Source of the DNA: Nanobdellota archaeon
Lineage (GTDB): Archaea; Nanobdellota; Nanobdellia; Parvarchaeales; Parvarchaeaceae
Reading direction: 5' to 3'
NCBI GenBank assembly: GCA_021850635.1
Contig: JAJZLM010000014.1
Coordinates: forward strand, 1-36,873
Length of the DNA: 36,873 nt
A program made the position numbers and the translations under genes. This document shows, one piece after another, positions 7,278-15,250 of this stretch. The notes under the pieces were generated by a model, which saw only the letters and a program-made list of their open reading frames with translations, had not been told where the DNA came from and did not search any database. Within the stretch, counting starts at the first letter, position 1; each line of letters starts with the position of its first letter.

Positions 7278-7324
7278 GCATGTTATAAATAGTTAGAGAT
7301 TTTAACATCTGTTGAATAATATTT

Positions 7325-8173
7325 ATGAAATGGGAACGTAGGACGACTATTATAGTGCTGGCAGTGTTTATAGCCAGTCTTATCGGCTCCGTTGTATTTT
7401 CTTTTTGGACGGTGTACTTTGACGGGTACAGCGCACAGTCGCTAGGAAAATCTGCATACGTCGTGCAGCCTTATGTAGAACTAGCATATATCTTGATCAG
7501 TCTTTTCGTAGTTACTGCCGCAATGTTATTTCTGATAAAACGAAACATGTCTAAGACGATAATCGGATTTTTTGCATTTGTCTCGTTTTTTGTTCTGACA
7601 GAATTCTTTGCGATTATTATGTTCGCATTTGGAGGAGATTATATCGCACCGTATGTCGGCCTCCCTGCAATAATAGCATCAGCATTGATCGTCCTATACT
7701 ACTTCAAGTATGCAGGACAGTTTATGAGGAACCTAATAAATGTAATAATATTTATTACCATCGCATCCGTGCTGGCGATTGCTCTAGGCCCCATACCATC
7801 TCTTATCCTTATAGGCGCAATAGCCGTGTATGACTATGTATCGGTATTTATCACGAAACACATGTTGACACTTGCACGAGGCCTCCTTAAAGACAAGGGA
7901 TTCTTAGCCGACATAACTTTCATGTCAAAAGCGAAGAAGTCAGCCCGCGCGATGCTTGGGGGAGGGGACATCGTGTTTCCAGCTATACTCATAGATTCTA
8001 TGTTCTTATGGTATTCAGCTTTGGAAGGCACTCTCATGATAATAGCAGCAGTTCTTGGACTAAGCTTAATACTATTCCTTGGAAAGCGCGGCAAAGCTTA
8101 TCCTGCTATGGCGGTGATAGGCCCGATGCAGATATTGTTTTTCGCTGTATACTCGCTGGTGACATTTATATGA
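7325..8173 (+). CDS. GxGD intramembrane aspartyl protease (presenilin/SPP-like)
   Basis: The 282-residue protein is very hydrophobic with about nine membrane segments. It carries the two catalytic aspartate motifs of family A22: YD at residues 169-170 (AIAVYDYVSVF) and GGGD at 212-215 (LGGGDIVFPA). The C-terminal PAL-type motif reads PAM at 260-262 (YPAMAVIGP). Such proteases cleave transmembrane helices, for example remnant signal peptides. The stop overlaps the ATG of the MIP18-family gene (ATGA), so the two are coupled. PAM for PAL is a conservative change and activity is likely. Confidence 0.88.
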   Translation: MKWERRTTIIVLAVFIASLIGSVVFSFWTVYFDGYSAQSLGKSAYVVQPYVELAYILISLFVVTAAMLFLIKRNMSKTIIGFFAFVSFFVLTEFFAIIMFAFGGDYIAPYVGLPAIIASALIVLYYFKYAGQFMRNLINVIIFITIASVLAIALGPIPSLILIGAIAVYDYVSVFITKHMLTLARGLLKDKGFLADITFMSKAKKSARAMLGGGDIVFPAILIDSMFLWYSALEGTLMIIAAVLGLSLILFLGKRGKAYPAMAVIGPMQILFFAVYSLVTFI

Positions 8174-8475
8174 AAGACGTGATAAAAAAGGATGATGTAA
8201 TATCTGCCCTCAAGCAGTGTTACGATCCTGAAATCCCCGTCAATATATATGACCTTGGACTTGTATATGACATCTCTATTAGCGGAGACGATGTAAAGAT
8301 TACGATGACTCTGACATCGCCGTTCTGCCCAGTCACGGATTATATGATAGAAGACATAAAGAACAAAGTAAAGGAACTTTCTTCGGCTAATAACGTAGAT
8401 CTCCAGATAACGTTCGATCCTCCTTGGGACAAGAATAAAATGAGCGAAGAAGCGAAGTCACAGTTGGGTTTATAG
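8170..8475 (+). CDS. MIP18/SufT (DUF59) family iron-sulfur assembly protein
   Basis: The ORF track gives a long form from 8008, but that frame overlaps the protease gene. The ATG at 8170, overlapping the protease stop as ATGA, gives a normal 101-residue DUF59 domain. It shows CYDPEIPVNIYDLGLVYDI and LTSPFCPVTDYM, the two hallmark blocks, with the conserved Cys of SPFCP. The family helps deliver Fe-S clusters to target proteins. The C-terminal PPWDKNKMSEEAKSQLGL is also typical. Elp3 and endonuclease III in this window are possible Fe-S clients. Confidence 0.9.
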   Translation: MKDVIKKDDVISALKQCYDPEIPVNIYDLGLVYDISISGDDVKITMTLTSPFCPVTDYMIEDIKNKVKELSSANNVDLQITFDPPWDKNKMSEEAKSQLGL

Positions 8476-8781
8476 TTCGTTTTCATCGACTTGCTTAACA
8501 TTCATGTAAAATCCTGAATTATACTTTGACGCTATCGATTCTAAGGCAGAGGATATGGAATATAGGTTGTACTCTCCCTCGAATCTCACTTCACAAGTCG
8601 AATGGTGTGCGTCTATCCTGGTTTGCGGGATGCCATAGATTGTTCCGGCACTTAATATCTTTTGTGTCAATTCTTTAGAGACGGACAATATGTCCAATAG
8701 ACTTTTCCTGCCGATTATACCTGCTGTGCACTTCAGGTGTCGTTCCTCGAAAGTAGACAGTTCGTAAAGCCCTTCTGCCAT
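8470..8781 (-). CDS. Hypothetical protein, 103 residues
   Basis: Function not recognised. The sequence is soluble with an alpha/beta look; notable are two Cys (HLKCTAG, STCEVRFEG) and a DAHHSTCEVRF strand. Its 3' end overlaps the convergent MIP18 gene by six bases. A TATA-like TTTTTATAC about 25-30 bases before the ATG supports the start. Helix-rich C-terminal half (SISSALESIASKYN) hints at a small ligand-binding or regulatory fold, but this is only an impression. Confidence 0.6.
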   Translation of the reverse strand: MAEGLYELSTFEERHLKCTAGIIGRKSLLDILSVSKELTQKILSAGTIYGIPQTRIDAHHSTCEVRFEGEYNLYSISSALESIASKYNSGFYMNVKQVDENEL

Positions 8782-8906
8782 GCAGTATACATGAATTCGA
8801 CTAGTATAAAAACTTATTCTCTAAAAAAGATGTGTAGATTCATCTTAGTTAAGGCTTTTAAGCTGTGTATGCTCTACAATAATATAACAGCGCAATAATC
8901 TATAAT

Positions 8907-9446
8907 ATGGATGAAAGACCTTCGTGCACTATAAATGATTTGGCTCCTGATTTCGAAGCCGATGCGTATCACAATGGAGACCTTACAAAAGTAAAACTAA
9001 GCGCTTATAAGGGAAAATGGGTCGTATTATTCTTCTACCCAGCTGACTTCACTTTCGTGTGCCCCACTGAACTGGAAGGCTTCGCAAAAGACTATCAAAA
9101 ATTCAAGTCCAAAGGCGCTGAGGTAATAGCGGCGAGCGTGGATACGCACTATGTACATAAGGCGTGGGTCGAATTTGACAAGCGACTCTCCAACATAGCC
9201 TATCCTATGATAGCAGACAGGAACGGGAATATAAGCAGATCCTACGGTGTTCTAAACGAGTTCACCGGCAATTCAAGGAGAGGATTATTTATAATAGACC
9301 CTGAAGGATACATAAAATACATAGTTATAACCCCTGACGAAGTAGGCAGAAGCACCGAGGAAACGTACCGCGTGCTGATGGCTCTGCAGACAGGAAGTTT
9401 ATGTCCAGCTAACTGGAAAGAAGGGGAAGCTACTCTGAAAAAATGA
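8907..9446 (+). CDS. 2-Cys peroxiredoxin (AhpC/Prx1 type)
   Basis: It reduces hydrogen peroxide and organic peroxides. The peroxidatic Cys is C52 in PADFTFVCPTE and the resolving Cys is C166 in GSLCPANW, both in full family context. The 179-residue length and the VDTHYVHKAWVEF block fit the AhpC/Prx1 group. No AhpF or thioredoxin reductase lies nearby, so the electron donor is encoded elsewhere. It has its own upstream promoter region and converges on RNase Z. Confidence 0.94.
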   Translation: MDERPSCTINDLAPDFEADAYHNGDLTKVKLSAYKGKWVVLFFYPADFTFVCPTELEGFAKDYQKFKSKGAEVIAASVDTHYVHKAWVEFDKRLSNIAYPMIADRNGNISRSYGVLNEFTGNSRRGLFIIDPEGYIKYIVITPDEVGRSTEETYRVLMALQTGSLCPANWKEGEATLKK

Positions 9447-9457
9447 CCTATCAGCCG

Positions 9458-10375
9458 TCAGAACGCTATCTCTGACAAATCCTCTGGGATTATGATATCT
9501 GCTTTTATTCCCATCTCGGATTTCAATTCTGCCACTTCTTTGGCTATCTCATCAGAGTCCTCATACCTCTGGCTTAAATGAACTAGGTAGACCTTTTTCG
9601 CACCGGACTGCTTTGCTACCGTAAGCGCATCCCTGACCGTAAGGTGCATGAAAGTATAAGCCTGCTCCTGCATCTTTGAGGAAAAAGTAGATTCTATGAC
9701 TAAGATATCAGCATCCTTTGCGAACTTGGCGAGTTTTTTGCTGTAAACCAGGTCCGTTAGGTAAACTAGAGTTTTACCCTTCTTTATGTACGTGAAAACA
9801 CTCGCCTTCAATTTCTTCCCGTTTATGATCACGTCCTTTCCTAATTTTAGCGCTTTGAGCTTTACACTAGGTTTTATGCCCTCTTTCTCTATCAGTTCCT
9901 TCTTTATGTTCCTAACGTCTTCTTCCTTTACTTTGTAACCGAGGCATTTGACCGAGTGCTTTACGTTTATGGCGTAAATGGAGAAACTGCCTATCTTTTT
10001 GACTAGTTTTTCTCTCTCCGAATCTATGGTCTGGGTGTTCACCTTTAACCCTTTATAGAAGCGGTATGTTTCGAGTATATGCTTAACGCTAGCGGAAGTG
10101 CCTACTGGTCCCACTACTGTAAGCGGCTCCTCCTTCTTCATCATATTAAGGCTTTGTATTATTCCACCTACTCCCAGAGAATGGTCGCCGTGCCAATGCG
10201 TCACGAATATGTAGTCTACCGACGGGCTGAGCCCAGCAGCCCTTATCTGTCTCTGCGTACCCTCCCCGCAGTCTAACAGTATCCTTTTTCCATCAAGACT
10301 CACGTACAAGGACGGATGGTTCCTACGCTTAGTAGGAAAAGCAGATGCTGTACCTAGTATCGTTATACTTTCCAT
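9458..10375 (-). CDS. rnz: Ribonuclease Z (tRNA 3' processing)
   Basis: RNase Z cuts pre-tRNA after the discriminator base. None of the tRNA genes in this window that I could read to the end encodes CCA, so this step should matter. The 305-residue beta-lactamase fold has HxHGDH as THWHGDH (residues 59-65), later metal ligands in VKHSVKCLG, YLTDLVYS, and VHLSQRYED, and the HLTVRDAL block of the family. Length is as expected for the short form. It shares strand with the downstream TatD gene's direction but is separated by a 47-base gap. Confidence 0.92.
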   Translation of the reverse strand: MESITILGTASAFPTKRRNHPSLYVSLDGKRILLDCGEGTQRQIRAAGLSPSVDYIFVTHWHGDHSLGVGGIIQSLNMMKKEEPLTVVGPVGTSASVKHILETYRFYKGLKVNTQTIDSEREKLVKKIGSFSIYAINVKHSVKCLGYKVKEEDVRNIKKELIEKEGIKPSVKLKALKLGKDVIINGKKLKASVFTYIKKGKTLVYLTDLVYSKKLAKFAKDADILVIESTFSSKMQEQAYTFMHLTVRDALTVAKQSGAKKVYLVHLSQRYEDSDEIAKEVAELKSEMGIKADIIIPEDLSEIAF

Positions 10376-10422
10376 ATATATTCTGTATCTAACGATAGGA
10401 TTTAATGGTTCTTATAGCTGGT

Positions 10423-11175
10423 TTATTTAGTATTAAACAGCCTTTTGAAATTGTCATATACTTTTTGTTTGAGTATTTGGGGGTCGGTTTTACGCACAGT
10501 AGCTATATACTCCAAGAGCTTAGGTATGTTAAAGGGCGTGTTCCTACCGCTATCGGGGCTCAAGACAGGAGAATCCGTCTCAACGAAAAAATGGTCCAAG
10601 TTTAGTTGTCTAAGAAAGCTGTCCCTAGTGTACTTAATTACCCCAGTAGATACGCTTATGAAAGCCCCAAGATCGAGCGCTTTAACGTGTTGTTCTGCGT
10701 TGCCTTCAAAATTATGCATGATTATCTTGACATTAAAGCTTGGTATTATCTCAAGCATACTGGACATTGCTTTTCTGCTGTGGACTATGCAGACTTTGTT
10801 GTTCTTTTCTGCTATTTCAAGTATGTTCATGAATATCTTTTTCTGAGTATCTATCTGTTCCTCGCTCTTTTTATTGAAGTCTAAACCTACTTCTGAAATG
10901 GCGAATGCCTTGTTTGCATTGTTGAACAAGTATTGGAACCCTTTTTCTCTGCTGGCGCTTCCATATCTAGTTATGAAATCTGGGTGCAGTCCTATGCACG
11001 GTAATATATTATCATATTTCTGGCCCAAAGACAGTATTCTTTCATTTTCTTCCGGATATTCTCCAGAATTAAGGACTATGTACTCTCCAAGCTTCGATAT
11101 TATTTCCCCTCTATCGCTGTCAAAAGCGTGGTCACTCAAATGCGCGTGAATGTCCACAAATTTGATATCATCCAT
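10423..11175 (-). CDS. TatD-family metal-dependent hydrolase (DNase)
   Basis: The 250-residue TIM-barrel shows all metal-site motifs of the family: DIHAHL at the N-terminus, SEVGLDF (Glu ligand), CIVHSRK and IIMHNFEG (His ligands), and FVETDSPVL (Asp). TatD proteins are Mg-dependent 3'-5' DNases implicated in DNA repair and turnover. The start ATG at 11175 gives the usual length. The gene stands alone, transcribed away from tRNA-Thr. Confidence 0.88.
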   Translation of the reverse strand: MDDIKFVDIHAHLSDHAFDSDRGEIISKLGEYIVLNSGEYPEENERILSLGQKYDNILPCIGLHPDFITRYGSASREKGFQYLFNNANKAFAISEVGLDFNKKSEEQIDTQKKIFMNILEIAEKNNKVCIVHSRKAMSSMLEIIPSFNVKIIMHNFEGNAEQHVKALDLGAFISVSTGVIKYTRDSFLRQLNLDHFFVETDSPVLSPDSGRNTPFNIPKLLEYIATVRKTDPQILKQKVYDNFKRLFNTK

Positions 11176-11294
11176 GGATTAGTCTAGAAACAGCGGTTAT
11201 TAATACGTTCAAATTCGATCTGCTTTCACTATAACTCTTATTAATAATGTATGAGAAGAATAATTATTTAATCTGAATTGTGTAGTAAAGATGT

Positions 11295-11378
11295 GCCTCT
11301 ATAGCTCAGTGGTAGAGCACCTCACTTGTAATATAACAAGATATGAGGGGGTCGTGGGTCCAATCCCCACTAGAGGCT
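11295..11378 (+). tRNA. tRNA-Thr (anticodon UGU) with a 12-base intron
   Basis: Acceptor GCCTCTA/TAGAGGC, D stem GCTC/GAGC, anticodon stem CCTCA/TGAGG. Between the anticodon stem strands lie 19 bases instead of 7. Removing 12 bases at the canonical 37/38 position (11331-11342) leaves loop CTTGTAA, anticodon TGT. The T arm is GTGGG-TCCAATC-CCCAC: position 55 is C instead of the near-universal T, which would prevent pseudouridine-55. A TATA-like TTATTTAA about 25 bases upstream fits expression. Exact splice site is inferred. Confidence 0.9.
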
Positions 11379-11433
11379 ACTGCACATTTATCTGCCAGAA
11401 AATGATTAAAGCTACGGTGCTACATCAATTAAT

Positions 11434-12093
11434 ATGACAAACCCCGTAATTTTAGACAGAGAAAACGCGGAAAAGGCGCTAAAATTACTAGAAAAAAACT
11501 ACCCCAACGCAAAATATTATCTAGATTTTGTTACCCCTATAGACCTTGTCGTCGCTGCTATATTATCAGCACAAACGCATGATAGTGTAGTCAATTCTGT
11601 AACAAGAGAACTTTTCAAAAAGTACCGCACCGCAAAGGATTACGCTTCTGCTAAGGAATCGGATCTGCTTTCATACGTTAACAAGGTCACGTTCGCCGGC
11701 AATAAAGTAAAGAACATAATAAAAACGTGCAGCGTAATCGCAGATAAATACGGTGGGAAGGTTCCGGACAAGATGGATGACCTGGTAAACCTGCCTGGGA
11801 TAGGACGGAAAACTGCAAATACTATCCTGATAAACGCTTACGGGATAGTTGAGGGGATACCTGTGGATACTTGGGTGATAAAACTTTCGTATAGGATAGG
11901 GTTCAGCAGTAGCAATAAACCAGAAAAGATAGAGCAGGACCTGATTAAACTCGTGGACAAAACTCATTGGAAAAACATAGCCTACATCCTAAAGGCACAT
12001 GGTCATGAGGTATGCCATTCTTCTATGCCGCTGTGCAGCAAATGTTTTTTGAACGATATCTGTCCAAAGAATGGGGTCGAAAAACACGGTTGA
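11434..12093 (+). CDS. nth: Endonuclease III-like DNA glycosylase/AP lyase
   Basis: It removes oxidised pyrimidines and nicks abasic sites. The 219-residue protein has the helix-hairpin-helix LPGIGRKTANTIL with catalytic Lys126 and catalytic Asp145 in PVDTWVIKLSYRIG, plus the 4Fe-4S cluster Cys194-x6-Cys201-x2-Cys204-x5-Cys210. The residue after DT is Trp where Nth proteins usually have His, and the following R.xNR pattern is altered to KLSYR, so substrate preference may differ. It is preceded by tRNA-Thr and converges on the MBL gene. Confidence 0.92.
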   Translation: MTNPVILDRENAEKALKLLEKNYPNAKYYLDFVTPIDLVVAAILSAQTHDSVVNSVTRELFKKYRTAKDYASAKESDLLSYVNKVTFAGNKVKNIIKTCSVIADKYGGKVPDKMDDLVNLPGIGRKTANTILINAYGIVEGIPVDTWVIKLSYRIGFSSSNKPEKIEQDLIKLVDKTHWKNIAYILKAHGHEVCHSSMPLCSKCFLNDICPKNGVEKHG

Positions 12094-12099
12094 TATTCA

Positions 12100-12810
12100 T
12101 CAAACCTTCAGATCAGATACATTATGGTTCTTCCCGTGAGATACACATATCAAATCAGGAGCTAACTCCCTTACTTTCTTAATGCTACCAAGCATCGAAA
12201 TATAATCATCAAAGAAAGGATGTGCGATTAAAGAACTCGGTGTCCCTTTAAGCAAGTCGCCGACTATTACGGTCTTTGTGTCCGGCAGATAAATGGAAAT
12301 AGAATCAGCGGTGTGCCCAGGTGTTTCCAATATCTTTGCATTCATGTGCATGCTTTCTGGGAATACGCCTTCTTTTAATATCATATCCGGCTTTACAAAC
12401 TTCGGTTTTATCAGTTTCGCCGAGTCCAGTACCTTTAAAAGAGCCACCATCGCTTTGGCTCCGAAACTCTTAGTATTTTTTGCAACTGGCAAAAGGAGCC
12501 CGTCAGTGCCGTCTATATATCTTACGCCCTTTTCATTTATCCCAAGCATAGCCCCAGACAGCTTCTTGATATCTGCAGCGCTACCGAAGTGATCTATATG
12601 GGCGTGAGTAAGAAGGATGTACTTTATGTCATTTACGGATTTCCCTATGTTGTTAACGTAGCTTATTATCTTACCCGAGCTTTTTGACATGCCGGTATCT
12701 ATCAGTATAAGACTGCCGTCTGTCGCTTCGAGTAAAAACGCCTTCACTTTTCCTAAGTATATTTCGTGCAGACTGTCGTTTAGTTTCTGACCGAGCTTGT
12801 TATTTTCCAT
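12100..12810 (-). CDS. Metallo-beta-lactamase-fold hydrolase (glyoxalase II-like)
   Basis: The 236-residue product has the two-metal site: THAHIDH (near residue 70), the His in ETPGHTADS, the bridging Asp in VIVGDLL and a final His in VSHGKNH. This is the layout of glyoxalase II-like and similar hydrolases; the substrate cannot be told. I use the ATG at 12810, which lies 26 bases after a TATA-like CTTAAATAG, rather than the GTG one codon upstream. The C/D sRNA candidate lies just upstream on the same strand. Confidence 0.85.
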   Translation of the reverse strand: MENNKLGQKLNDSLHEIYLGKVKAFLLEATDGSLILIDTGMSKSSGKIISYVNNIGKSVNDIKYILLTHAHIDHFGSAADIKKLSGAMLGINEKGVRYIDGTDGLLLPVAKNTKSFGAKAMVALLKVLDSAKLIKPKFVKPDMILKEGVFPESMHMNAKILETPGHTADSISIYLPDTKTVIVGDLLKGTPSSLIAHPFFDDYISMLGSIKKVRELAPDLICVSHGKNHNVSDLKV

Positions 12811-12844
12811 CACATTATGATTGTTTTTCGCTATTTAAGATTAT

Positions 12845-12910
12845 CGGGCTCGGAAGCTACCCTTCTCATCACAGCTTTCGCTCAGAAGGTGTTCATATCG
12901 TCATAGCCCG
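12845..12910 (-). ncRNA. C/D box guide sRNA candidate
   Basis: On the minus strand the order is: stem CGGGC, box C ATGACGA (12898-12904), 12-base guide, box D' CTGA (12882-12885), a 9-base spacer holding a GC-GAAA-GC tetraloop, box C' GTGATGA (12866-12872), 12-base guide, box D CCGA (12850-12853), and stem GCCCG closing with the first. Two guides of exactly 12 bases are the hallmark of archaeal C/D sRNAs that direct 2'-O-methylation of rRNA or tRNA. Boxes C and D each differ from consensus by one base but keep the UGA/GA pairs of the kink-turn. It lies two bases past the stop of the secreted-protein gene, so it may be processed from that transcript. Confidence 0.72.
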
Positions 12911-12911
12911 T

Positions 12912-13478
12912 TCAAGGCAACAGCGGTATACCGCTGGACGCGTTTGCACCGCCATTGTTTAAACTCGTATATACAAGAAGCATAGTTATATTATCACCTT
13001 CAAGTTGCTTAAGGTTAACGGAAGAGAGTAAAGGGGCTCCATTGCCGTTATACAAGGAGAAACCGTCTCCGGATGAATAGAATACTAGCCACTCATAAGT
13101 CGCATTGCTACATAAAGGCGCCAAAAACTGGGTCGAATACAGACATTCAAGCTGGCCGCTTGATTCGTTATAAGTTATGTTATTCTGACTTACTATTGCA
13201 TTTGTGAACTGCATAAGGTTAGTAGCGTTTGTAGACGAAATTATATCGCTTATGGGTGTGTAATAGACTCCCCCTATAGCCGACATGTTCTGACCGGAGA
13301 ACGTTAGCGGTACCCTGTTAAGTAGCGGGGAGCTAGAATTTATCATGTTATTAGGTACGAGTATCTCGTATGTAAAAGGCGTACTATTCGGAACTTTTGG
13401 TATGAAAAACATTATAGATGCTACGAAAGCTATGGCTATGAAAATTGCAACTATCTGTTTTATTAATCTTTTTACCAT
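12912..13478 (-). CDS. Signal-anchored extracytoplasmic protein of unknown function
   Basis: The 188-residue product begins with a basic tip and one hydrophobic helix (IVAIFIAIAFVASIMFFI), then a Ser/Asn/Thr-rich outside domain with several NxS/T sequons and two Cys (QLECLYS, APLCSNAT). No pilin-type RxQ site is present. The start lies ten bases after the APC permease stop, so the two are one operon. A role as accessory or substrate-handling partner of the permease is possible but unproven. No family is recognised. Confidence 0.65.
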   Translation of the reverse strand: MVKRLIKQIVAIFIAIAFVASIMFFIPKVPNSTPFTYEILVPNNMINSSSPLLNRVPLTFSGQNMSAIGGVYYTPISDIISSTNATNLMQFTNAIVSQNNITYNESSGQLECLYSTQFLAPLCSNATYEWLVFYSSGDGFSLYNGNGAPLLSSVNLKQLEGDNITMLLVYTSLNNGGANASSGIPLLP

Positions 13479-13488
13479 ACAAGGATGT

Positions 13489-14802
13489 TCACCTTAATAG
13501 TATATATCCTATTATAGCGATCGCGATTATTATACCTAATCCTATCAGGAAAGAGACTGGGGATAACAGTATAAGCGCTATCAAAAGCAGCCCTACGAAG
13601 AAACCGAACAGCGATCTTGCCGGTGTTTTACTTTTAGTGTAATGGAACCCGTATCCTATAGCAAAGAACGCAAATGCAGCTGCAAACGACAGTGCACTCA
13701 GTATGATTATCGGTATATAGACGAACAGAGTGCCTGGGATTATCGTTAGTATGTTCGAAAATATGGTTATGAGGAATATAGGTACAGCTGCAGCGACTAG
13801 CAGTTTCATGTTTTGATTGCCTACCAAGAATCTCGGCATAAGGCCGTCTTTGGCCATGTCATTGAGCGTCTTACTCGAAGAGTTCATCAAGGTGAAAGCC
13901 ATCGTAAGTATTACGACTATTGACAACCCTATTATTATCTCTTGTAATAGGCTGCTGAAGCTTGAAGTTATTACATTGGTAGTGAAAACGGAGGTAAGGT
14001 TAAGCTGTATAGCTCCAGATGTTAGTCCTCCTCCTGTTTCGTATACGAAAAACTGTATTAAAGTGAATATTACTATTAGAGTAAACATGGTGTATATCAA
14101 AGCTCTGGCTACTTTTGATCTGTCTTTTCCATTATAAGCTATCGAGATTCCTTCGAATCCCCCGTACATCCATAGAAGGACAAGAAGAGCTAGAGATATG
14201 GGGACTAAGCCCGTAAGGGAAGCAAAAGGAGCTTGCGAATTTATTGGGTTGCTACCGTGCGTCGCTACGGCTACGAGTCCTATGATTATCAGCAATGCGA
14301 CGAAGAATATCTTTATCAATCCAGAGATAGTGTGCCCTGTACGATTATAAGACAAAAGCCCCCACATAAGCAGGAACGCTATATCGACTATTGCTATCGA
14401 CAAGTATATGTTTAGACCAAAATATAGGGAGAGTTCTCCGACAGAAGCTATGCCCGCAGCTGTTATAGTTATTATAAAAGACACGAGCAATAGAAACCCA
14501 AATATGAACGAATACTCCTTACCGAGCGTCTCCTTTAGGAACCTGTACGGGTCATGGCTGTGGGTCAGCGATATATCATATATTAAAATAGCTATCAGAA
14601 GAGCTATGAATCCTGCCCCTATCACAAGATATACGGACAACGGTCCGCCATAGAATAGAGCTATAAAGACAGGAAGTACGAGTATCCCAAGGCCTATTAT
14701 ACCAGCGACACCATAAAGGTACAATTCGCCCACAGTGTGTTCTTTTACAGTGGATGTCTTTCTTTTACCGATTGTGGGCCTTCTCTTAACCCTTTTTTGC
14801 AT
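13489..14802 (-). CDS. APC-superfamily amino-acid permease
   Basis: The 437-residue protein has about twelve transmembrane helices and the APC-family opening VAGIIGLGILVLPVF (unwound helix 1 with the G-x-G substrate motif). Helix 6-like GGFEGISIAY is also typical. It probably imports amino acids or a related solute, which suits an organism with little biosynthesis. The start is the ATG at 14802, 25 bases after a TATA box. The track's GTG at 14817 adds five residues and is less likely. The following gene (12912) is in the same operon. Confidence 0.85.
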   Translation of the reverse strand: MQKRVKRRPTIGKRKTSTVKEHTVGELYLYGVAGIIGLGILVLPVFIALFYGGPLSVYLVIGAGFIALLIAILIYDISLTHSHDPYRFLKETLGKEYSFIFGFLLLVSFIITITAAGIASVGELSLYFGLNIYLSIAIVDIAFLLMWGLLSYNRTGHTISGLIKIFFVALLIIIGLVAVATHGSNPINSQAPFASLTGLVPISLALLVLLWMYGGFEGISIAYNGKDRSKVARALIYTMFTLIVIFTLIQFFVYETGGGLTSGAIQLNLTSVFTTNVITSSFSSLLQEIIIGLSIVVILTMAFTLMNSSSKTLNDMAKDGLMPRFLVGNQNMKLLVAAAVPIFLITIFSNILTIIPGTLFVYIPIIILSALSFAAAFAFFAIGYGFHYTKSKTPARSLFGFFVGLLLIALILLSPVSFLIGLGIIIAIAIIGYILLR

Positions 14803-14822
14803 TATCAATAAATGCACGGCGA

Positions 14823-14832
14823 GATATAAATA
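14823..14832 (-). promoter_or_regulatory. TATA box of the APC permease operon
   Basis: The minus strand reads CTATTTATAT, about 25 bases before the ATG at 14802, giving a leaderless start. It sits back to back with the rightward promoter at 14873. Confidence 0.5.
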
Positions 14833-14872
14833 GCTATTCCGCGGCTGAGTGGCTATACAGCTGTGATAATTG

Positions 14873-14880
14873 TTTTATAC
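14873..14880 (+). promoter_or_regulatory. TATA box of the wHTH/adenosyltransferase operon
   Basis: TTTTATAC is centred 26 bases before the ATG at 14903. This supports a leaderless mRNA and the internal Met over the ORF-track start at 14870, which lies on the TATA box itself. Confidence 0.55.
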
Positions 14881-14902
14881 TTCATACTGCAATTATTGTT
14901 GG

Positions 14903-15250
14903 ATGGAAGAGATATTATACATCATATACGGGAACCACCCGAAAAGCAAGAAACTCCACGGTGAAGCCGCCAAAATAATAAACTTCATCAGAGAAAAGCA
15001 CTCGGTGAGCCGTGATGAACTGGCGTCATTTCTTAACATAGACCTGCGCTCTCAGAACGGAAAGAAACACTTCTATAACCTCATATCTCCGATGTTCGAC
15101 AAGGTGCTTGTATCGGAACACCACGGCAAAACCGTTTATTATCATCTTTCTTACGATCTGTTCAGGGTTTATCTGGATAATATAAGAAGAAAAGCTAAAT
15201 ACTACCTTACGAGGCAGTCTGAGGACCAGACTGAGGAAGAAGAGGAATGA
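14903..15250 (+). CDS. Winged-helix DNA-binding protein
   Basis: The 115-residue product carries a helix-turn-helix (AAKIINFIREKHSVSRDELASFLNI) followed by a wing-like segment (DKVLVSEHHGKTVYYHLS) and a basic helix, then a strongly acidic tail (EDQTEEEEE). It overlaps the start of the adenosyltransferase gene by four bases (ATGA), so the two are coupled. It may be a transcription regulator of this operon or of the divergent permease operon. The start is set by the TATA spacing. The exact family is not recognised. Confidence 0.7.
   Translation: MEEILYIIYGNHPKSKKLHGEAAKIINFIREKHSVSRDELASFLNIDLRSQNGKKHFYNLISPMFDKVLVSEHHGKTVYYHLSYDLFRVYLDNIRRKAKYYLTRQSEDQTEEEEE

Noticed and set aside
8008-8169. 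N-terminal extension of the MIP18 ORF
   Set aside because: It overlaps the GxGD protease in another frame; the DUF59 domain starts properly at the ATG at 8170.
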